Origin: Kitasatospora sp. SolWspMP-SS2h
GTDB lineage: Bacteria > Actinomycetota > Actinomycetes > Streptomycetales > Streptomycetaceae
Reading direction: 5' to 3'
NCBI RefSeq assembly: GCF_003259315.1
Contig: NZ_QLLT01000007.1
Coordinates: 167,281 to 231,280 of the forward strand
DNA length: 64,000 nucleotides
The translations under genes and the position numbers were made by a program. Below the pieces are notes generated by a model. That model was not told the origin of the DNA. It ran no database searches and was given only the letters and a program-made list of their open reading frames with translations. Below are positions 9,750-18,199 of the stretch, one piece after another; position 1 is the stretch's first letter; every line of letters starts with the position of its first letter.

Positions 9750-10145
9750 ATGCAGCAGCCGCTGAGCATCAACCGCACCACCGCGCTCGCCGTCGCCGCC
9801 CTGGCGCTGGTCCTGCCGCTGAGCGCGGTGAGCTGCTCCGCCGCGGAGAAGGCGCTCAGCTGCGCCAACACCGCGGTGCAGGTCAGCACGCACGTCGCCC
9901 AGCTCGGCGCGGCGTTCGACCACGCCGACCAGGACCCGGCCGCCGCCGGGCAGGCGCTGCAGAACCTCAAGGGCGACGTGGACCGGCTCGGGCGCAACTC
10001 CAACGACGCCGACCTGGGCCGGGCGGTCACCGACCTGCGGACCCAGGTCGACAGCGTGCAGAAGGCGCTCGACGACAACCGGACGCCCGACCTCGGGCCG
10101 CTGGGCAGCGCGGCCGGGCGGGTCAGCACGGTGTGCACCGGCTGA
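9750..10145 (+). CDS. Small secreted lipoprotein of unknown function
   Basis: The 131-residue product has a signal peptide with a lipobox ending LSAVSC, so it is probably anchored outside the membrane. The mature part is short and mostly helical (AQLGAAFDHADQDPAAAGQ and AVTDLRTQVDSVQKALDD). Two further Cys residues, one near the lipidation site and one near the C-terminus, might form a disulfide. ATG 9750 is chosen because GGAGGA lies directly upstream. I do not recognise a named family. It sits between rph and rdgB in the same direction. Confidence 0.7.
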   Translation: MQQPLSINRTTALAVAALALVLPLSAVSCSAAEKALSCANTAVQVSTHVAQLGAAFDHADQDPAAAGQALQNLKGDVDRLGRNSNDADLGRAVTDLRTQVDSVQKALDDNRTPDLGPLGSAAGRVSTVCTG

Positions 10146-10162
10146 GCACGGCAGGGGCGCAC

Positions 10163-10175
10163 TAGGCTGGGGCCC
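10163..10175 (+). promoter_or_regulatory. Probable leaderless promoter of rdgB
   Basis: TAGGCT at 10163-10168 is seven bases before the ATG at 10176, with no Shine-Dalgarno sequence. Confidence 0.5.
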
Positions 10176-10781
10176 ATGACCAAGCGACTCGTTCTCGCCA
10201 CCCGCAACCAGCACAAGCTCGCCGAACTGCGCGACATCCTCGGCGCGGCCGGGCTGGAGGTCGAGCTGGTCGGGGCCGACGCCTTCCCCGAGGTGCCGGA
10301 CGTGCGCGAGACCGGGGTGACCTTCGCCGAGAACGCGCTGCTCAAGGCGCACGCGCTGGCGGGGGCGACCGGGCTGCCGGCCGTCGCGGACGACTCCGGG
10401 CTGTGCGTGGACGTGCTGGGCGGGGCGCCCGGGATCTTCTCCGCCCGCTGGGCCGGGCGGCACGGCGACGACAAGGCCAACCTGGACCTGCTGCTGGCCC
10501 AGCTCGGCGACATCGCCGCGGAGCACCGGGCCGCCTCCTTCGCCTGCGCCGCCGCGCTCGCGCTGCCGGACGGCACCGAGCGGGTGGTCGAGGGCCGGCT
10601 GCACGGCACCCTGCGCACCGAGCCGGCCGGGGCGGGCGGCTTCGGCTACGACCCGGTCCTCCAGCCGCTCGGCGAGAGCCGGACGTGCGCCGAGCTGAGC
10701 GCCGAGGAGAAGAACGCGATCAGCCACCGCGGACAGGCGTTCCGCTCGCTGGCGCCAGTGGTCGCCGAACTGCTCGGCTGA
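10176..10781 (+). CDS. rdgB: RdgB/HAM1 non-canonical purine NTP pyrophosphatase
   Basis: The 201-residue enzyme hydrolyses dITP, ITP and XTP to the monophosphates and so keeps deaminated purines out of nucleic acids. Family marks are LVLATRNQHKLAELRDIL, the metal/base site ETGVTFAENALLKA, AVADDSGLCVD, PGIFSARWAG, GFGYDPV and the final SHRGQAF. Length is normal. The gene appears leaderless and ends in a 14-bp perfect hairpin placed between it and the tRNA-Leu gene. Confidence 0.94.
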   Translation: MTKRLVLATRNQHKLAELRDILGAAGLEVELVGADAFPEVPDVRETGVTFAENALLKAHALAGATGLPAVADDSGLCVDVLGGAPGIFSARWAGRHGDDKANLDLLLAQLGDIAAEHRAASFACAAALALPDGTERVVEGRLHGTLRTEPAGAGGFGYDPVLQPLGESRTCAELSAEEKNAISHRGQAFRSLAPVVAELLG

Positions 10782-10799
10782 GGACGCCGGACGCGCGAA

Positions 10800-10831
10800 G
10801 AGGCCCGCCCCGGCTCCCCGGGGCGGGCCTC
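10800..10831. terminator. Bidirectional hairpin between rdgB and tRNA-Leu
   Basis: GAGGCCCGCCCCGG (10800-10813) and its exact complement (10818-10831) enclose the loop CTCC. It can terminate both rdgB (+) and tRNA-Leu (-). Confidence 0.8.
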
Positions 10832-10850
10832 TGGGCGTGCTCGACGCCGG

Positions 10851-10934
10851 TGCGGCCTGAGGGACTCGAACCCTCACGAGATTGCTCTCACGGGCACCTA
10901 AAACCCGGGCGTCTGCCAATTCCGCCAAGACCGC
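10851..10934 (-). tRNA. tRNA-Leu (anticodon UAG)
   Basis: The minus strand reads an 84-nt class II tRNA. The acceptor GCGGTCT pairs with AGGCCGC plus discriminator A, and the D-arm is TGGCGGAATTGGCAGACG. The anticodon stem CGGGT/GCCCG carries loop TTTAGGT (anticodon TAG). A long variable arm is followed by the T-arm GAGGGTTCGAGTCCCTC. CCA is not encoded. This is the CUA/CUN-reading leucine tRNA, not the bldA (UAA) tRNA. Confidence 0.95.
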
Positions 10935-11221
10935 CGATACCTGATGCCCGCCATGCTACTGGCCCGTCGCGCGGGCGTGCACCACCCCGTGGAGCCGCGA
11001 CGGCACCGGCCGGTGGGCCGGTGGCGCCCCGCAGGCGGGCGCGGCGCGCGGCCCGTGCGCCGCGGCCAGGGGCCCCGGCGGCGTCCCCGCCCGCCCGCCG
11101 GAGGCCGGCGACGGCGCCGGAACCCTTGCCGACGCGACGGCCGGGAGCGTGAAGCGGCGTCAGTTCCCCCTGGTCAGGGCCGGATCGTCCGCGTCCGGGC
11201 GGTCCGGCGCTTCATATCAAG

Positions 11222-11265
11222 TTGGTACAGACCTGTTGACGGGGATGGTCCAGACCTTTTAGGTT
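11222..11265 (+). promoter_or_regulatory. Chitinase promoter with two direct repeats (DasR-type sites)
   Basis: TTGACG (11236-11241) and TAGGTT (11260-11265) form a -35/-10 pair with an 18-bp spacer. Two direct repeats of the chitinase type flank and fill it: TTGGTACAGACCT (11222-11234) and ATGGTCCAGACCT (11245-11257). The second lies in the spacer, where a bound repressor would block polymerase. This matches the known layout of Streptomyces chi promoters. The surrounding gap (10935-11336) holds nothing else recognisable. Confidence 0.85.
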
Positions 11266-11336
11266 CGGCGGAACTTCCCCCACAGGTGCGCGGCTTCCCT
11301 CGGCCGCGCGCACGACACTCTCTCCAGGAGGACCGA

Positions 11337-13853
11337 GTGTTGATCCGCACCAAGGTGGAGCAGCGTCCCACCGCTGCCGGCCGCCACTCCAAGGGCCGCC
11401 GGGCGGCCTTCGCCACCACCGCGGCCGCCGGCCTGGCGGGCCTGCTGATGAGCACGCTCGGCGTGGCCCCGTCCGCCGCCGCCGTCGACAACCAGGCGTG
11501 CCGTCCCGACGGCATGTACACCACGCCCGGGGTCGACGTCCCCTACTGCAACGTCTACGACACCGGCGGGCGCGAGCAGATGGGCGCCGACCACCAGCGC
11601 CGCGTCATCGGCTACTTCACCAGCTGGCGCACCGGCAAGGACGGCACGCCCGCCTACCTGGTGAACAACATCCCCTGGGACAAGGTCACCCACCTCAACT
11701 ACGCGTTCGCGCACGTGGCGTCCGACAACACGCTGTCGGTCGGCACGGACAACGCGAACAACGCCTCCACCGGGATCACCTTCCCCGGCGTTGCGGGCGC
11801 GGAGATGGACCCGGCGTACGCGTACAAGGGCCACTTCAACCTGCTCAGCAAGTTCAAGAAGCAGTACCCGAACGTCAAGACCATGATCTCGGTGGGCGGT
11901 TGGGCCGAGACCGGCGGCTACTTCGACGACTCGGGCCAGCGGGTCAACTCCGGCGGCTTCTACTCGATGACCACCAACGCGGACGGGTCGGTCAACCAGG
12001 CCGGCATCAACACCTTCGCGGACTCGGCCGTCGGCTTCATCAAGAAGTACGGCTTCAACGGCGTCGACCTCGACTACGAGTACCCGACCTCGATGAAGGA
12101 CGCGGGCAACCCGCTCGACTACTCGCTCTCCAACGCCAAGCGCGCCTCCCTGATGAAGGGCTACGCGGCGCTGCTGAAGACCATGCGCGAGAAGCTCGAC
12201 CGGGCCTCCGCCGCCGACGGCAAGTACTACCTGCTGTCGGTCGCCGCCCCGTCCTCGGGCTACCTGCTGCGCGGCATGGAGACCTTCCAGGTCACCCAGT
12301 ACCTGGACTACGTCAACATCATGTCGTACGACCTGCACGGCGCCTGGAACAAGTACGTCGGCCCGAACGCCGCGCTGTACGACGACGGCAAGGACGCCGA
12401 GCTGGCGGCCGCCAACGTGTACGGCACCTCGCAGTACGGCGGCATCGGCTACCTGAACACCGACTGGGCCGTGCACTACTTCCGCGGCGCGATGCCGGCC
12501 GGCCGGATCAACCTCGGCGTGCCGTACTACACCCGCGGCTTCCAGAACGTGCAGGGCGGCACCAACGGCCTGTGGGGCACCTCCTCCACCACCACCTGCC
12601 CGGCCGGCTCCGGCCTGACCACCTGCGGTGACGGCGCCGTCGGCGTCGACAACATCTGGCACGACCTGGACGACAACGGCAAGGAGTCGCCCGCCGGCTC
12701 CAACCCGATGTGGCACGCCAAGAACCTGGAGGCCGGCGTCCTGCCGGACTACCTCGCCAAGTACGGCGTGAGCGACACCTCGCTCAAGGGCACCTACGCC
12801 CGCAACTACAGCTCGTCGCTGGTCGCCCCGTGGCTGTGGAACGCCGACAAGAAGGTCTTCCTCTCCACCGAGGACGACCAGTCGATCGGCGCCAAGGCCG
12901 ACTACGTGGTCAACCAGGGCGTCGGCGGCGCGATGATCTGGGAGCTGGCCGGCGACTACAAGTGGGACGCCACCGCCAACGGCGGCAAGGGCGAGTACGT
13001 CCAGGGCTCCACGCTGACCTCGCTGCTGTACGACAAGTTCAAGTCGGCCCCGGCGTACGGCGCGACCCGCTCCACCATCGCGCTGCCGCAGCAGACCCTG
13101 CCGATCGACGTGTCCTTCACCGACTTCGCGCTGGGCGACAACAACTACCCGATCAACCCGAAGATCCACATCGTCAACAACTCGACCACCACCCTGCCGG
13201 GCGGCACCGAGTTCCAGTTCGACTACTCGGTCTCCGCGCCCGCCAACGCCGCCGACCAGTCCGGCTTCGGCTCCAAGGTGATCCGGGCCGACCACACCGG
13301 CAGCAACGTCGGCGGCCTGAAGGGCACCTACAACCGGGTCTCGCTGAAGCTGCCGACCTGGCAGACCCTGGCGCCCGGCGCCTCGGTGGACGTCGCCTTC
13401 GTCTACTACCTGCCGGTCTCCACCCCCGCCAACTGGACCGTGAACGTCGGCGGCACGCTGTACGGCATCACCGGCGACTTCACCCGCGGCACCGCCGCGG
13501 GCACCGCCTCGCCGTCCCCGTCGACCTCGGCGTCCGCGTCGCCCTCGCAGTCGGCCTCGCCGTCCGCGTCGGCCTCCGCCTCGCCCTCGAAGTCGGCGTC
13601 CCCGTCGGCCAGCGCCTCCGCGTCGCCCTCGAAGTCGGCCTCGCCGTCGGCCAGCGCCTCGCAGTCGGCGTCCCCGTCGGCCAGCACCGGGACCTGCTCG
13701 GGCGCGCCGAGCTGGAGCGCGGGCGCCGTCTACGCCACCGTCACCAAGGTGTCGTGGAAGGGCCACTACTACCAGAACAAGTGGTGGACCACGAACGAGG
13801 ACCCCGCGCTGAGCGGCGCCTGGGGCGTCTGGACGGACCTCGGGGCCTGCTGA
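11337..13853 (+). CDS. Secreted family 18 chitinase with C-terminal chitin-binding domain
   Basis: The 838-residue protein starts at GTG 11337 (AGGAGGA upstream). Its order is a signal peptide (about 1-48), a GH18 catalytic domain (about 65-575) and a beta-sandwich-like module (about 585-720). A 64-residue Ser/Ala/Pro/Lys linker follows, then a CBM5/12-type chitin-binding domain (about 786-838, with [13 protein letters not shown]). The catalytic motif reads [10 protein letters not shown] with acid E248 and D244/D246; the first Asp of the usual DGxDxDxE is Asn241. It would depolymerise chitin outside the cell and feed GlcNAc to the PTS encoded 3-6 kb upstream. Confidence 0.93.
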   Translation: MLIRTKVEQRPTAAGRHSKGRRAAFATTAAAGLAGLLMSTLGVAPSAAAVDNQACRPDGMYTTPGVDVPYCNVYDTGGREQMGADHQRRVIGYFTSWRTGKDGTPAYLVNNIPWDKVTHLNYAFAHVASDNTLSVGTDNANNASTGITFPGVAGAEMDPAYAYKGHFNLLSKFKKQYPNVKTMISVGGWAETGGYFDDSGQRVNSGGFYSMTTNADGSVNQAGINTFADSAVGFIKKYGFNGVDLDYEYPTSMKDAGNPLDYSLSNAKRASLMKGYAALLKTMREKLDRASAADGKYYLLSVAAPSSGYLLRGMETFQVTQYLDYVNIMSYDLHGAWNKYVGPNAALYDDGKDAELAAANVYGTSQYGGIGYLNTDWAVHYFRGAMPAGRINLGVPYYTRGFQNVQGGTNGLWGTSSTTTCPAGSGLTTCGDGAVGVDNIWHDLDDNGKESPAGSNPMWHAKNLEAGVLPDYLAKYGVSDTSLKGTYARNYSSSLVAPWLWNADKKVFLSTEDDQSIGAKADYVVNQGVGGAMIWELAGDYKWDATANGGKGEYVQGSTLTSLLYDKFKSAPAYGATRSTIALPQQTLPIDVSFTDFALGDNNYPINPKIHIVNNSTTTLPGGTEFQFDYSVSAPANAADQSGFGSKVIRADHTGSNVGGLKGTYNRVSLKLPTWQTLAPGASVDVAFVYYLPVSTPANWTVNVGGTLYGITGDFTRGTAAGTASPSPSTSASASPSQSASPSASASASPSKSASPSASASASPSKSASPSASASQSASPSASTGTCSGAPSWSAGAVYATVTKVSWKGHYYQNKWWTTNEDPALSGAWGVWTDLGAC
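13501..13692 (+). repeat. Repetitive Ser-Ala-Pro linker DNA within the chitinase gene
   Basis: Short degenerate repeats encode units such as [13 protein letters not shown]. This is the interdomain linker between the beta-sandwich module and the chitin-binding domain, and it is prone to length change by slippage. Confidence 0.8.
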
Positions 13854-13870
13854 GCCCGGCCCCGGGCCCA

Positions 13871-13928
13871 TGAACGGCGGTGGCGGTCGACCCGGTCGGG
13901 GGGTCGGCCGCCACCGCTGCGCCGTTCA
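13871..13928. terminator. Long hairpin between chitinase and bcp
   Basis: TGAACGGCG (13871-13879) pairs with CGCCGTTCA (13920-13928), and an inner GTGGCGG/CCGCCAC stem (13880-13886 with 13908-13914) extends it. It lies between the convergent chitinase and bcp stops. Confidence 0.75.
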
Positions 13929-13933
13929 GGAGC

Positions 13934-14407
13934 TCACCGGCCGACCTCCAGGTCCTTGAGCAGCTTGGCGACGTGGCCGGTGGCCCGGACGTTGTACAGC
14001 GCCCGCTCCACCCTGCCCTCCTCGTCCACCACGACCGTGGAGCGGATCACGCCCCGGTAGGTGCGGCCGTAGTTCACCTTCTCGCCGTACGCGCCGTACG
14101 CCTCCAGCACCCGGTGCTCCGGGTCGGACAGCAGGGTCACCTTCAGCTGCTCGGTCTCGCGGAACTTCCCGAGCTTCTCCGGCCGATCCGGCGAGACGCC
14201 GATCACGTCGTAGCCGGCGCCCGCGAACACCTCCAGGTTGTCGGTGAAGTCGCAGGCCTGCTTGGTGCATCCCGGGGTAAGCGCCTGGGGGTAGAAGTAG
14301 ACGATCACCTTCCGGCCCAGGTGGTCGGCCAGCGACACCTCCTTCCCGTCGGCGTCGGGCAGGGTGAAGGCGGGGGCGGTGTCGCCGGGCTGCAGGCGCT
14401 CGCTCAC
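13934..14407 (-). CDS. bcp: Thiol peroxidase Bcp (peroxiredoxin Q)
   Basis: The 157-residue AhpC/TSA-fold peroxiredoxin reduces hydrogen and organic peroxides with thioredoxin. The peroxidatic Cys is C47 in ALTPGCTKQACDF, with the resolving Cys C52 five residues later, the arrangement of the Bcp/PrxQ alpha type. GTG at 14407 has GAGGAGAG upstream, and a TAGGTT-type -10 is readable on the minus strand near 14455-14460. The gene is divergent from the DUF3618 gene. Confidence 0.94.
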   Translation of the reverse strand: MSERLQPGDTAPAFTLPDADGKEVSLADHLGRKVIVYFYPQALTPGCTKQACDFTDNLEVFAGAGYDVIGVSPDRPEKLGKFRETEQLKVTLLSDPEHRVLEAYGAYGEKVNYGRTYRGVIRSTVVVDEEGRVERALYNVRATGHVAKLLKDLEVGR

Positions 14408-14549
14408 GGTCGGGGCTCTCCTCGGGAGTGGACGGGTGGTCGTGCTGCGGGATCAACCTACTCCCGTTGGTGGGTGGCGCTGCGCGCGTGCGGCGGCGAG
14501 CTGACAGACTGTCGACGGAGAAGAAGCACCTAGCGGTAACAGAGATGGG

Positions 14550-14900
14550 GTGGCCCCAGTGGCAGCGAGCGGCAAGGACACGTCGGCACCGCGTACGACG
14601 GCCCAGATCGAGGCGGACATCGCCGGGACGAGGGACCGGCTCGCCGTGACCCTCGACGAGCTCGCCATGCGCGTCCACCCGGCCACCGTCGCCGCGCAGG
14701 CCAAGGCCAAGGTCCGGGCCTCGGTCGAGCAGAAGGCCGGGCAGGCGTACGTGGCCGCGAGCGGCGCCGTCGAGCAGGTGAAGTCGAAGTTCGTCGACGA
14801 GGACGGGCGGCTGCGGACGGAGCGGGTGGTGCCGGCCGCGCTGGTCGGCGTCGGCGTGGTGCTGCTGATCGCCTCGGCGCGGCGGCGGCGCAAGGGCTGA
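14550..14900 (+). CDS. DUF3618 membrane-anchored protein
   Basis: The 116-residue protein matches DUF3618: TTAQIEADIAGTRDRLAVTL and DELAMRVHPATVAAQAKAKV, then one C-terminal membrane helix (VVPAALVGVGVVLLIASA) followed by RRRRKG. The orientation is probably N-terminal helices in the cytoplasm with a tail anchor. The family is common in actinomycetes next to phage-holin-like or envelope genes, but its role is not established. GTG 14550 is chosen; GTG 14559, three codons on, is equally possible. A 14-bp hairpin follows. Confidence 0.8.
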   Translation: MAPVAASGKDTSAPRTTAQIEADIAGTRDRLAVTLDELAMRVHPATVAAQAKAKVRASVEQKAGQAYVAASGAVEQVKSKFVDEDGRLRTERVVPAALVGVGVVLLIASARRRRKG

Positions 14901-14912
14901 CCGCAGCCCGCC

Positions 14913-14944
14913 GCGGGGCCCCGGGCCGGTGCCCGGGGCCCCGC
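14913..14944 (+). terminator. 14-bp perfect hairpin after the DUF3618 gene
   Basis: GCGGGGCCCCGGGC (14913-14926) and its complement (14931-14944) enclose loop CGGT. Confidence 0.75.
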
Positions 14945-14960
14945 CGTTTCCGGGGTCCGG

Positions 14961-14972
14961 TACGGTCGGGGC
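14961..14972 (+). promoter_or_regulatory. Probable leaderless promoter of the GroES-like gene
   Basis: TACGGT at 14961-14966 is six bases before the GTG at 14973. Confidence 0.45.
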
Positions 14973-15377
14973 GTGAGCGAGAACGACACGCAGAACACGG
15001 CCGCGGCCGACCGGGACGAACCGCACGACCGGCACGGGCGGCACGACCGGCTCGGCGAGAAGCTGCCGATCCGGATGCTGCACGACCGGGTGCTGGTGCG
15101 GACCGAGACCGGCGAGGGCGAGCGCCGCTCCACCGGCGGCATCCTGATCCCGGCGACCGCCGAGCTGTCGCGGCGCTGCGCGTGGGCCGAGGCGGTGGCC
15201 GTCGGCCAGAGCGTCCGGTCCGTCGAGCCCGGCGACCGGGTGCTGTACGACCCGGAGGACAAGCTGGAGGTCGAGGTCCGCGGGGCGACGTACGTGCTGC
15301 TGCGCGAGCGCGACCTGCACGCGGTGGCGGCCGGGCGGTTCGGCGACCTGGAGGGCTCGACCGGGCTGTACCTGTAG
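14973..15377 (+). CDS. GroES-like chaperonin-10 fold protein
   Basis: The 134-residue protein has a Cpn10 core at about residues 30-125: LPIRMLHDRVLVR, the mobile-loop region RRSTGGILIPATA, PGDRVLYDPEDKLEVEVRG and YVLLRERDLHAV. It has an extra charged His/Asp/Arg-rich N-terminus of about 28 residues and a C-terminal extension, and no groEL lies beside it. It is therefore a divergent paralogue rather than the housekeeping GroES. Its partner is unknown. Confidence 0.82.
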   Translation: MSENDTQNTAAADRDEPHDRHGRHDRLGEKLPIRMLHDRVLVRTETGEGERRSTGGILIPATAELSRRCAWAEAVAVGQSVRSVEPGDRVLYDPEDKLEVEVRGATYVLLRERDLHAVAAGRFGDLEGSTGLYL

Positions 15378-15501
15378 CGGCCGGGCCTGTAGCGGCCGTG
15401 CCGGCCGGGCCGGACCCGGAACAAACGGGGTGCGGGACGGCCGGTACCGGGCGTAGCGTGGTGGGCCGTCCGGGTACCGGAATCGTCGGCGAGGGGGCAC
15501 C

Positions 15502-16308
15502 GTGGTCGGCGCGCTCTACTGGTCGGTGGCCCGGGGCGCGTTCCGGCGCTACTCCACGTACCGGGCGGCGACGGTCGCGGGGACGGTCACCAACAGCGTG
15601 TTCGGGATCATCCTGGCGTACACCGTGCTCGCGCTCTGGCGGGCCCGGCCCGGGCTGGGCGGCTACGACGCCGCGCAGGCGGTCACCTACATCTGGATCA
15701 GCCAGGCCCTGCTGGCGACGGTCGCGGTCTGGGGCGGCGGCTTCCAGGACGAGCTCCAGGCGCGCTTCCGCAGCGGCGACATCGCGGTCGACCTGTACCG
15801 GCCGGTGGACTTCCAGGGCTGGTGGCTGGCCACCGACCTGGGGCGGGCCGCGTTCCAACTGGTCACCAGGGGCGCGCTGCCGGTGCTGGTGGGCGCCGCG
15901 CTGTTCGACCTGGCGCTGCCGCGCAGCCCGCTGGTGTGGGCCGAGTTCCTGCTGGCGGTGGCGCTGGCGGTGCTGGTCAGCTTCGGGCTGCGCTTCCTGG
16001 CCTCGCTGACCGGGTTCTGGCTGCACGAGTCCGAGGGGGTGCGGGCCGCGATGACCGTGGTGTCGATGTTCTTCTCCGGGATGCTGCTCCCCCTGGCCCT
16101 CTTCCCGGGCCTGCTGGGCGAGTCGGCCCGGGCGCTGCCGTTCTCGGCGATGGTGCAGCTGCCCGCCGACGTGCTGCTGCGGCGGCGCACCGGCACCGGC
16201 CTGCTGAGCCTGTACGGGTTCCAACTGGCCTGGGCCGCCGCGCTGCTGGCCCTCGGCCGGGTCGGGCAGGCGCTGGCGGTGCGCCGGGTGGTGGTGCAGG
16301 GTGGTTGA
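15502..16308 (+). CDS. ABC-2 type transporter permease (first of two)
   Basis: The 268-residue protein has six predicted membrane segments and belongs to the ABC2_membrane_6 (DUF990) type: YRAATVAGTVTNSVFGIILAY, then TYIWISQALLATVAVW and the IAVDLYRPVDFQGWW loop. With the next two genes it forms an exporter consisting of two different permeases and one ATPase. The start is GTG 15502; the stop overlaps the GTG of the second permease by 8 bp, indicating coupling. The substrate is unknown; the following glycosyltransferase and sugar dehydrogenase suggest an envelope-related cargo, which is inference. Confidence 0.82.
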   Translation: MVGALYWSVARGAFRRYSTYRAATVAGTVTNSVFGIILAYTVLALWRARPGLGGYDAAQAVTYIWISQALLATVAVWGGGFQDELQARFRSGDIAVDLYRPVDFQGWWLATDLGRAAFQLVTRGALPVLVGAALFDLALPRSPLVWAEFLLAVALAVLVSFGLRFLASLTGFWLHESEGVRAAMTVVSMFFSGMLLPLALFPGLLGESARALPFSAMVQLPADVLLRRRTGTGLLSLYGFQLAWAAALLALGRVGQALAVRRVVVQGG

Positions 16309-17134
16309 GCCGGAGGGCCCGGTGGCCCGGGCCGGCTGGGCGGTGCGCTCCTGGTGGCTGATCGCCGGGATGTGGATCCGCTCCACCATGGCCTACCGGG
16401 CCTCGTTCGTGCTCAGCCTGGTCGCCAACGCCCTGATCACCTTCCTGGACTTCACCGTCCTGCTGCTGATGTTCGGCCACACCCGGCAGCTGGCCGGGTG
16501 GACGCTGCCGGAGACCGCCTTCCTGTACGCCACCTCCTCGATCGCGCTCGGCGCGGCCAACGTCCTGGTCGGCTCGGTCAGCGGGCTGGGCGAGCGGGTG
16601 CGGGCCGGCAGCCTGGACACCATGCTGGTCCGGCCCGCCCCCGCGCTGGCCCAACTCGCCGCCGAGCGCTTCTCGCTGCGCCGCCTGGGCCGGCTGCTCC
16701 AGGCCCTGGCCGTGCTCGGCTGGTCGCTCACCGCGCTGGACGTGCACTGGACCTGGGACCGGGTGCTGATGGTGCCCGCGCTGCTGCTCTGCGGCACGCT
16801 GATCTTCTGCGCGCTGTTCGTCGGCTGCTCCTGCGTGCAGTTCTGGTGGGGCGAGGCCGCCGAACTGCAGAACTCGGTGACGTACGGCGGGGCCACCCTG
16901 CTCCAGTACCCGCCCACCGTGTTCGCCCGGGAGGTCGTCGCGGGCACCGTGTTCGGCGTCCCGCTGGCCTTCGTCAACTGGCTGCCCGCCCTGCACGTCC
17001 TGGGCCGCCCCGACCCGCTCGGCCTGCCGGCCGGCTTCCGGTTCGCCGCGCCGCTGGCCGCCGCGCTCTGCCTGCTGGCGGCCGGCCTGGCCTGGCGGGC
17101 CGGGCTGCGCGCCTACCGCTCCACCGGAAGCTGA
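16301..17134 (+). CDS. ABC-2 type transporter permease (second of two)
   Basis: The 277-residue polytopic protein is of the same DUF990-like family as the upstream permease. It has IRSTMAYRASFVLSLVANAL, VRAGSLDTMLVRPAP and about six hydrophobic segments, ending in an Arg-rich cytoplasmic tail. The GTG start lies inside the end of the upstream gene. The pair presumably forms a heterodimeric channel driven by the ATPase 14 bp downstream. Confidence 0.82.
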   Translation: MVEPEGPVARAGWAVRSWWLIAGMWIRSTMAYRASFVLSLVANALITFLDFTVLLLMFGHTRQLAGWTLPETAFLYATSSIALGAANVLVGSVSGLGERVRAGSLDTMLVRPAPALAQLAAERFSLRRLGRLLQALAVLGWSLTALDVHWTWDRVLMVPALLLCGTLIFCALFVGCSCVQFWWGEAAELQNSVTYGGATLLQYPPTVFAREVVAGTVFGVPLAFVNWLPALHVLGRPDPLGLPAGFRFAAPLAAALCLLAAGLAWRAGLRAYRSTGS

Positions 17135-17147
17135 CGGAAGGGGAACC

Positions 17148-18116
17148 ATGGCGATGATCGAGGTCGAGGACGTCCGGCGGAGCTTCACCGTCCGCACCGG
17201 CGAAGGGCGCTGGCGCCGCGGCAGGCGCGAGGTGCGGGCCGTCGACGGGCTGACGTTCAGCGTCGACGAGGGCGAGTGCGTCGGCTACATCGGCCCGAAC
17301 GGCGCCGGGAAGTCCACCACTGTCAAGATGCTCACCGGCATCCTGGTGCCCACCGGCGGACGGCTGCGGGTGGCCGGCGTCGACCCGGCCGCCCGCCGCT
17401 CCGAACTCGCCCGCCGGATCGGCGTGGTGTTCGGCCAGCGCACCACCCTGTGGTGGGACCTGCCGCTGCGCGACAGCTACGAACTGGCCCGGCGGATCTA
17501 CCGCGTCCCCGACGCCAGGTACCGGGCCAACCTCGACCGCTGCGTCGAACTGCTCGACCTGGCCGCCCTGCTGGACACCCCCGTCCGGCAGCTCTCGCTC
17601 GGCCAGCGGATGCGCGGCGACCTCGCCGCCGCCCTGCTGCACGACCCCGGCGTGCTCTACCTCGACGAGCCCACCATCGGGCTCGACGTGGTCAGCAAGG
17701 CCAAGGTCCGCGCGTTCCTGCGCGAGACCAACCGGGAGCGGCGCACCACCGTGCTGCTCACCACCCACGACCTGACCGACATCGAGCAGCTGTGCGGCCG
17801 GGTGATGGTGATCGACCACGGCCGCCTCGTCCTGGACGGCCCGCTGGAGCGGCTGCACGAGATCGGCGGCAGCGAACGCACCCTGGTGGTCGACCTGGCC
17901 GGGGCGCACCCGCCGATCGAGCTGCCCGGCGTCCGGGTGGTCAAGGCCGAGGGCCCGCGCCAGTGGCTGGCCTTCCCGGCCCGGCAGAGCGCCGCGCCGA
18001 TCGTCGCCGCCGTCGCCGAGCGCTACCCGCTGGTCGACCTGTCGCTGCGGGAGCCCGCGATCGAGGACGTGATCGCCCGGATCTACGCTGGGAGCGCCGC
18101 CGCGCCGGTGGCCTGA
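17148..18116 (+). CDS. ABC transporter ATP-binding protein (exporter type)
   Basis: The 322-residue ATPase has Walker A GPNGAGKST, a Q-loop at VVFGQRTTLWWDLPL, a signature LSLGQRMRGD, Walker B VLYLDEPTIGLD and a switch His in TTHDL. The C-terminal 80 residues form the accessory domain seen in NatA/DrrA-like exporters. The Leu-Ser-Leu-Gly signature instead of LSGGQ is typical for partners of DUF990 permeases. AGGGGA lies upstream. It energises the two permeases immediately before it. Confidence 0.9.
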   Translation: MAMIEVEDVRRSFTVRTGEGRWRRGRREVRAVDGLTFSVDEGECVGYIGPNGAGKSTTVKMLTGILVPTGGRLRVAGVDPAARRSELARRIGVVFGQRTTLWWDLPLRDSYELARRIYRVPDARYRANLDRCVELLDLAALLDTPVRQLSLGQRMRGDLAAALLHDPGVLYLDEPTIGLDVVSKAKVRAFLRETNRERRTTVLLTTHDLTDIEQLCGRVMVIDHGRLVLDGPLERLHEIGGSERTLVVDLAGAHPPIELPGVRVVKAEGPRQWLAFPARQSAAPIVAAVAERYPLVDLSLREPAIEDVIARIYAGSAAAPVA

Positions 18117-18199
18117 AGCCGCCGCGCCGGTGGCCCGAACCCCCTCACCCGTTCGGGTGGCGAAGGTGACCAGTCGGCCGGTACGGGAGTTGGCACCTC

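Noticed and set aside
10851..10934. bldA-type tRNA-Leu (UAA)
   Set aside because: The anticodon loop reads TTTAGGT, giving UAG and not UAA.
11259..13871. 870-aa antisense open frame over the chitinase gene (and similar long antisense frames at 4356-6071, 49277-51388, 51372-53735 and 56831-59062)
   Set aside because: They are mirror frames created by GC-rich third positions: composition is Arg/Gly/Val-biased, no family motif appears, and each lies opposite a gene with clear domains.
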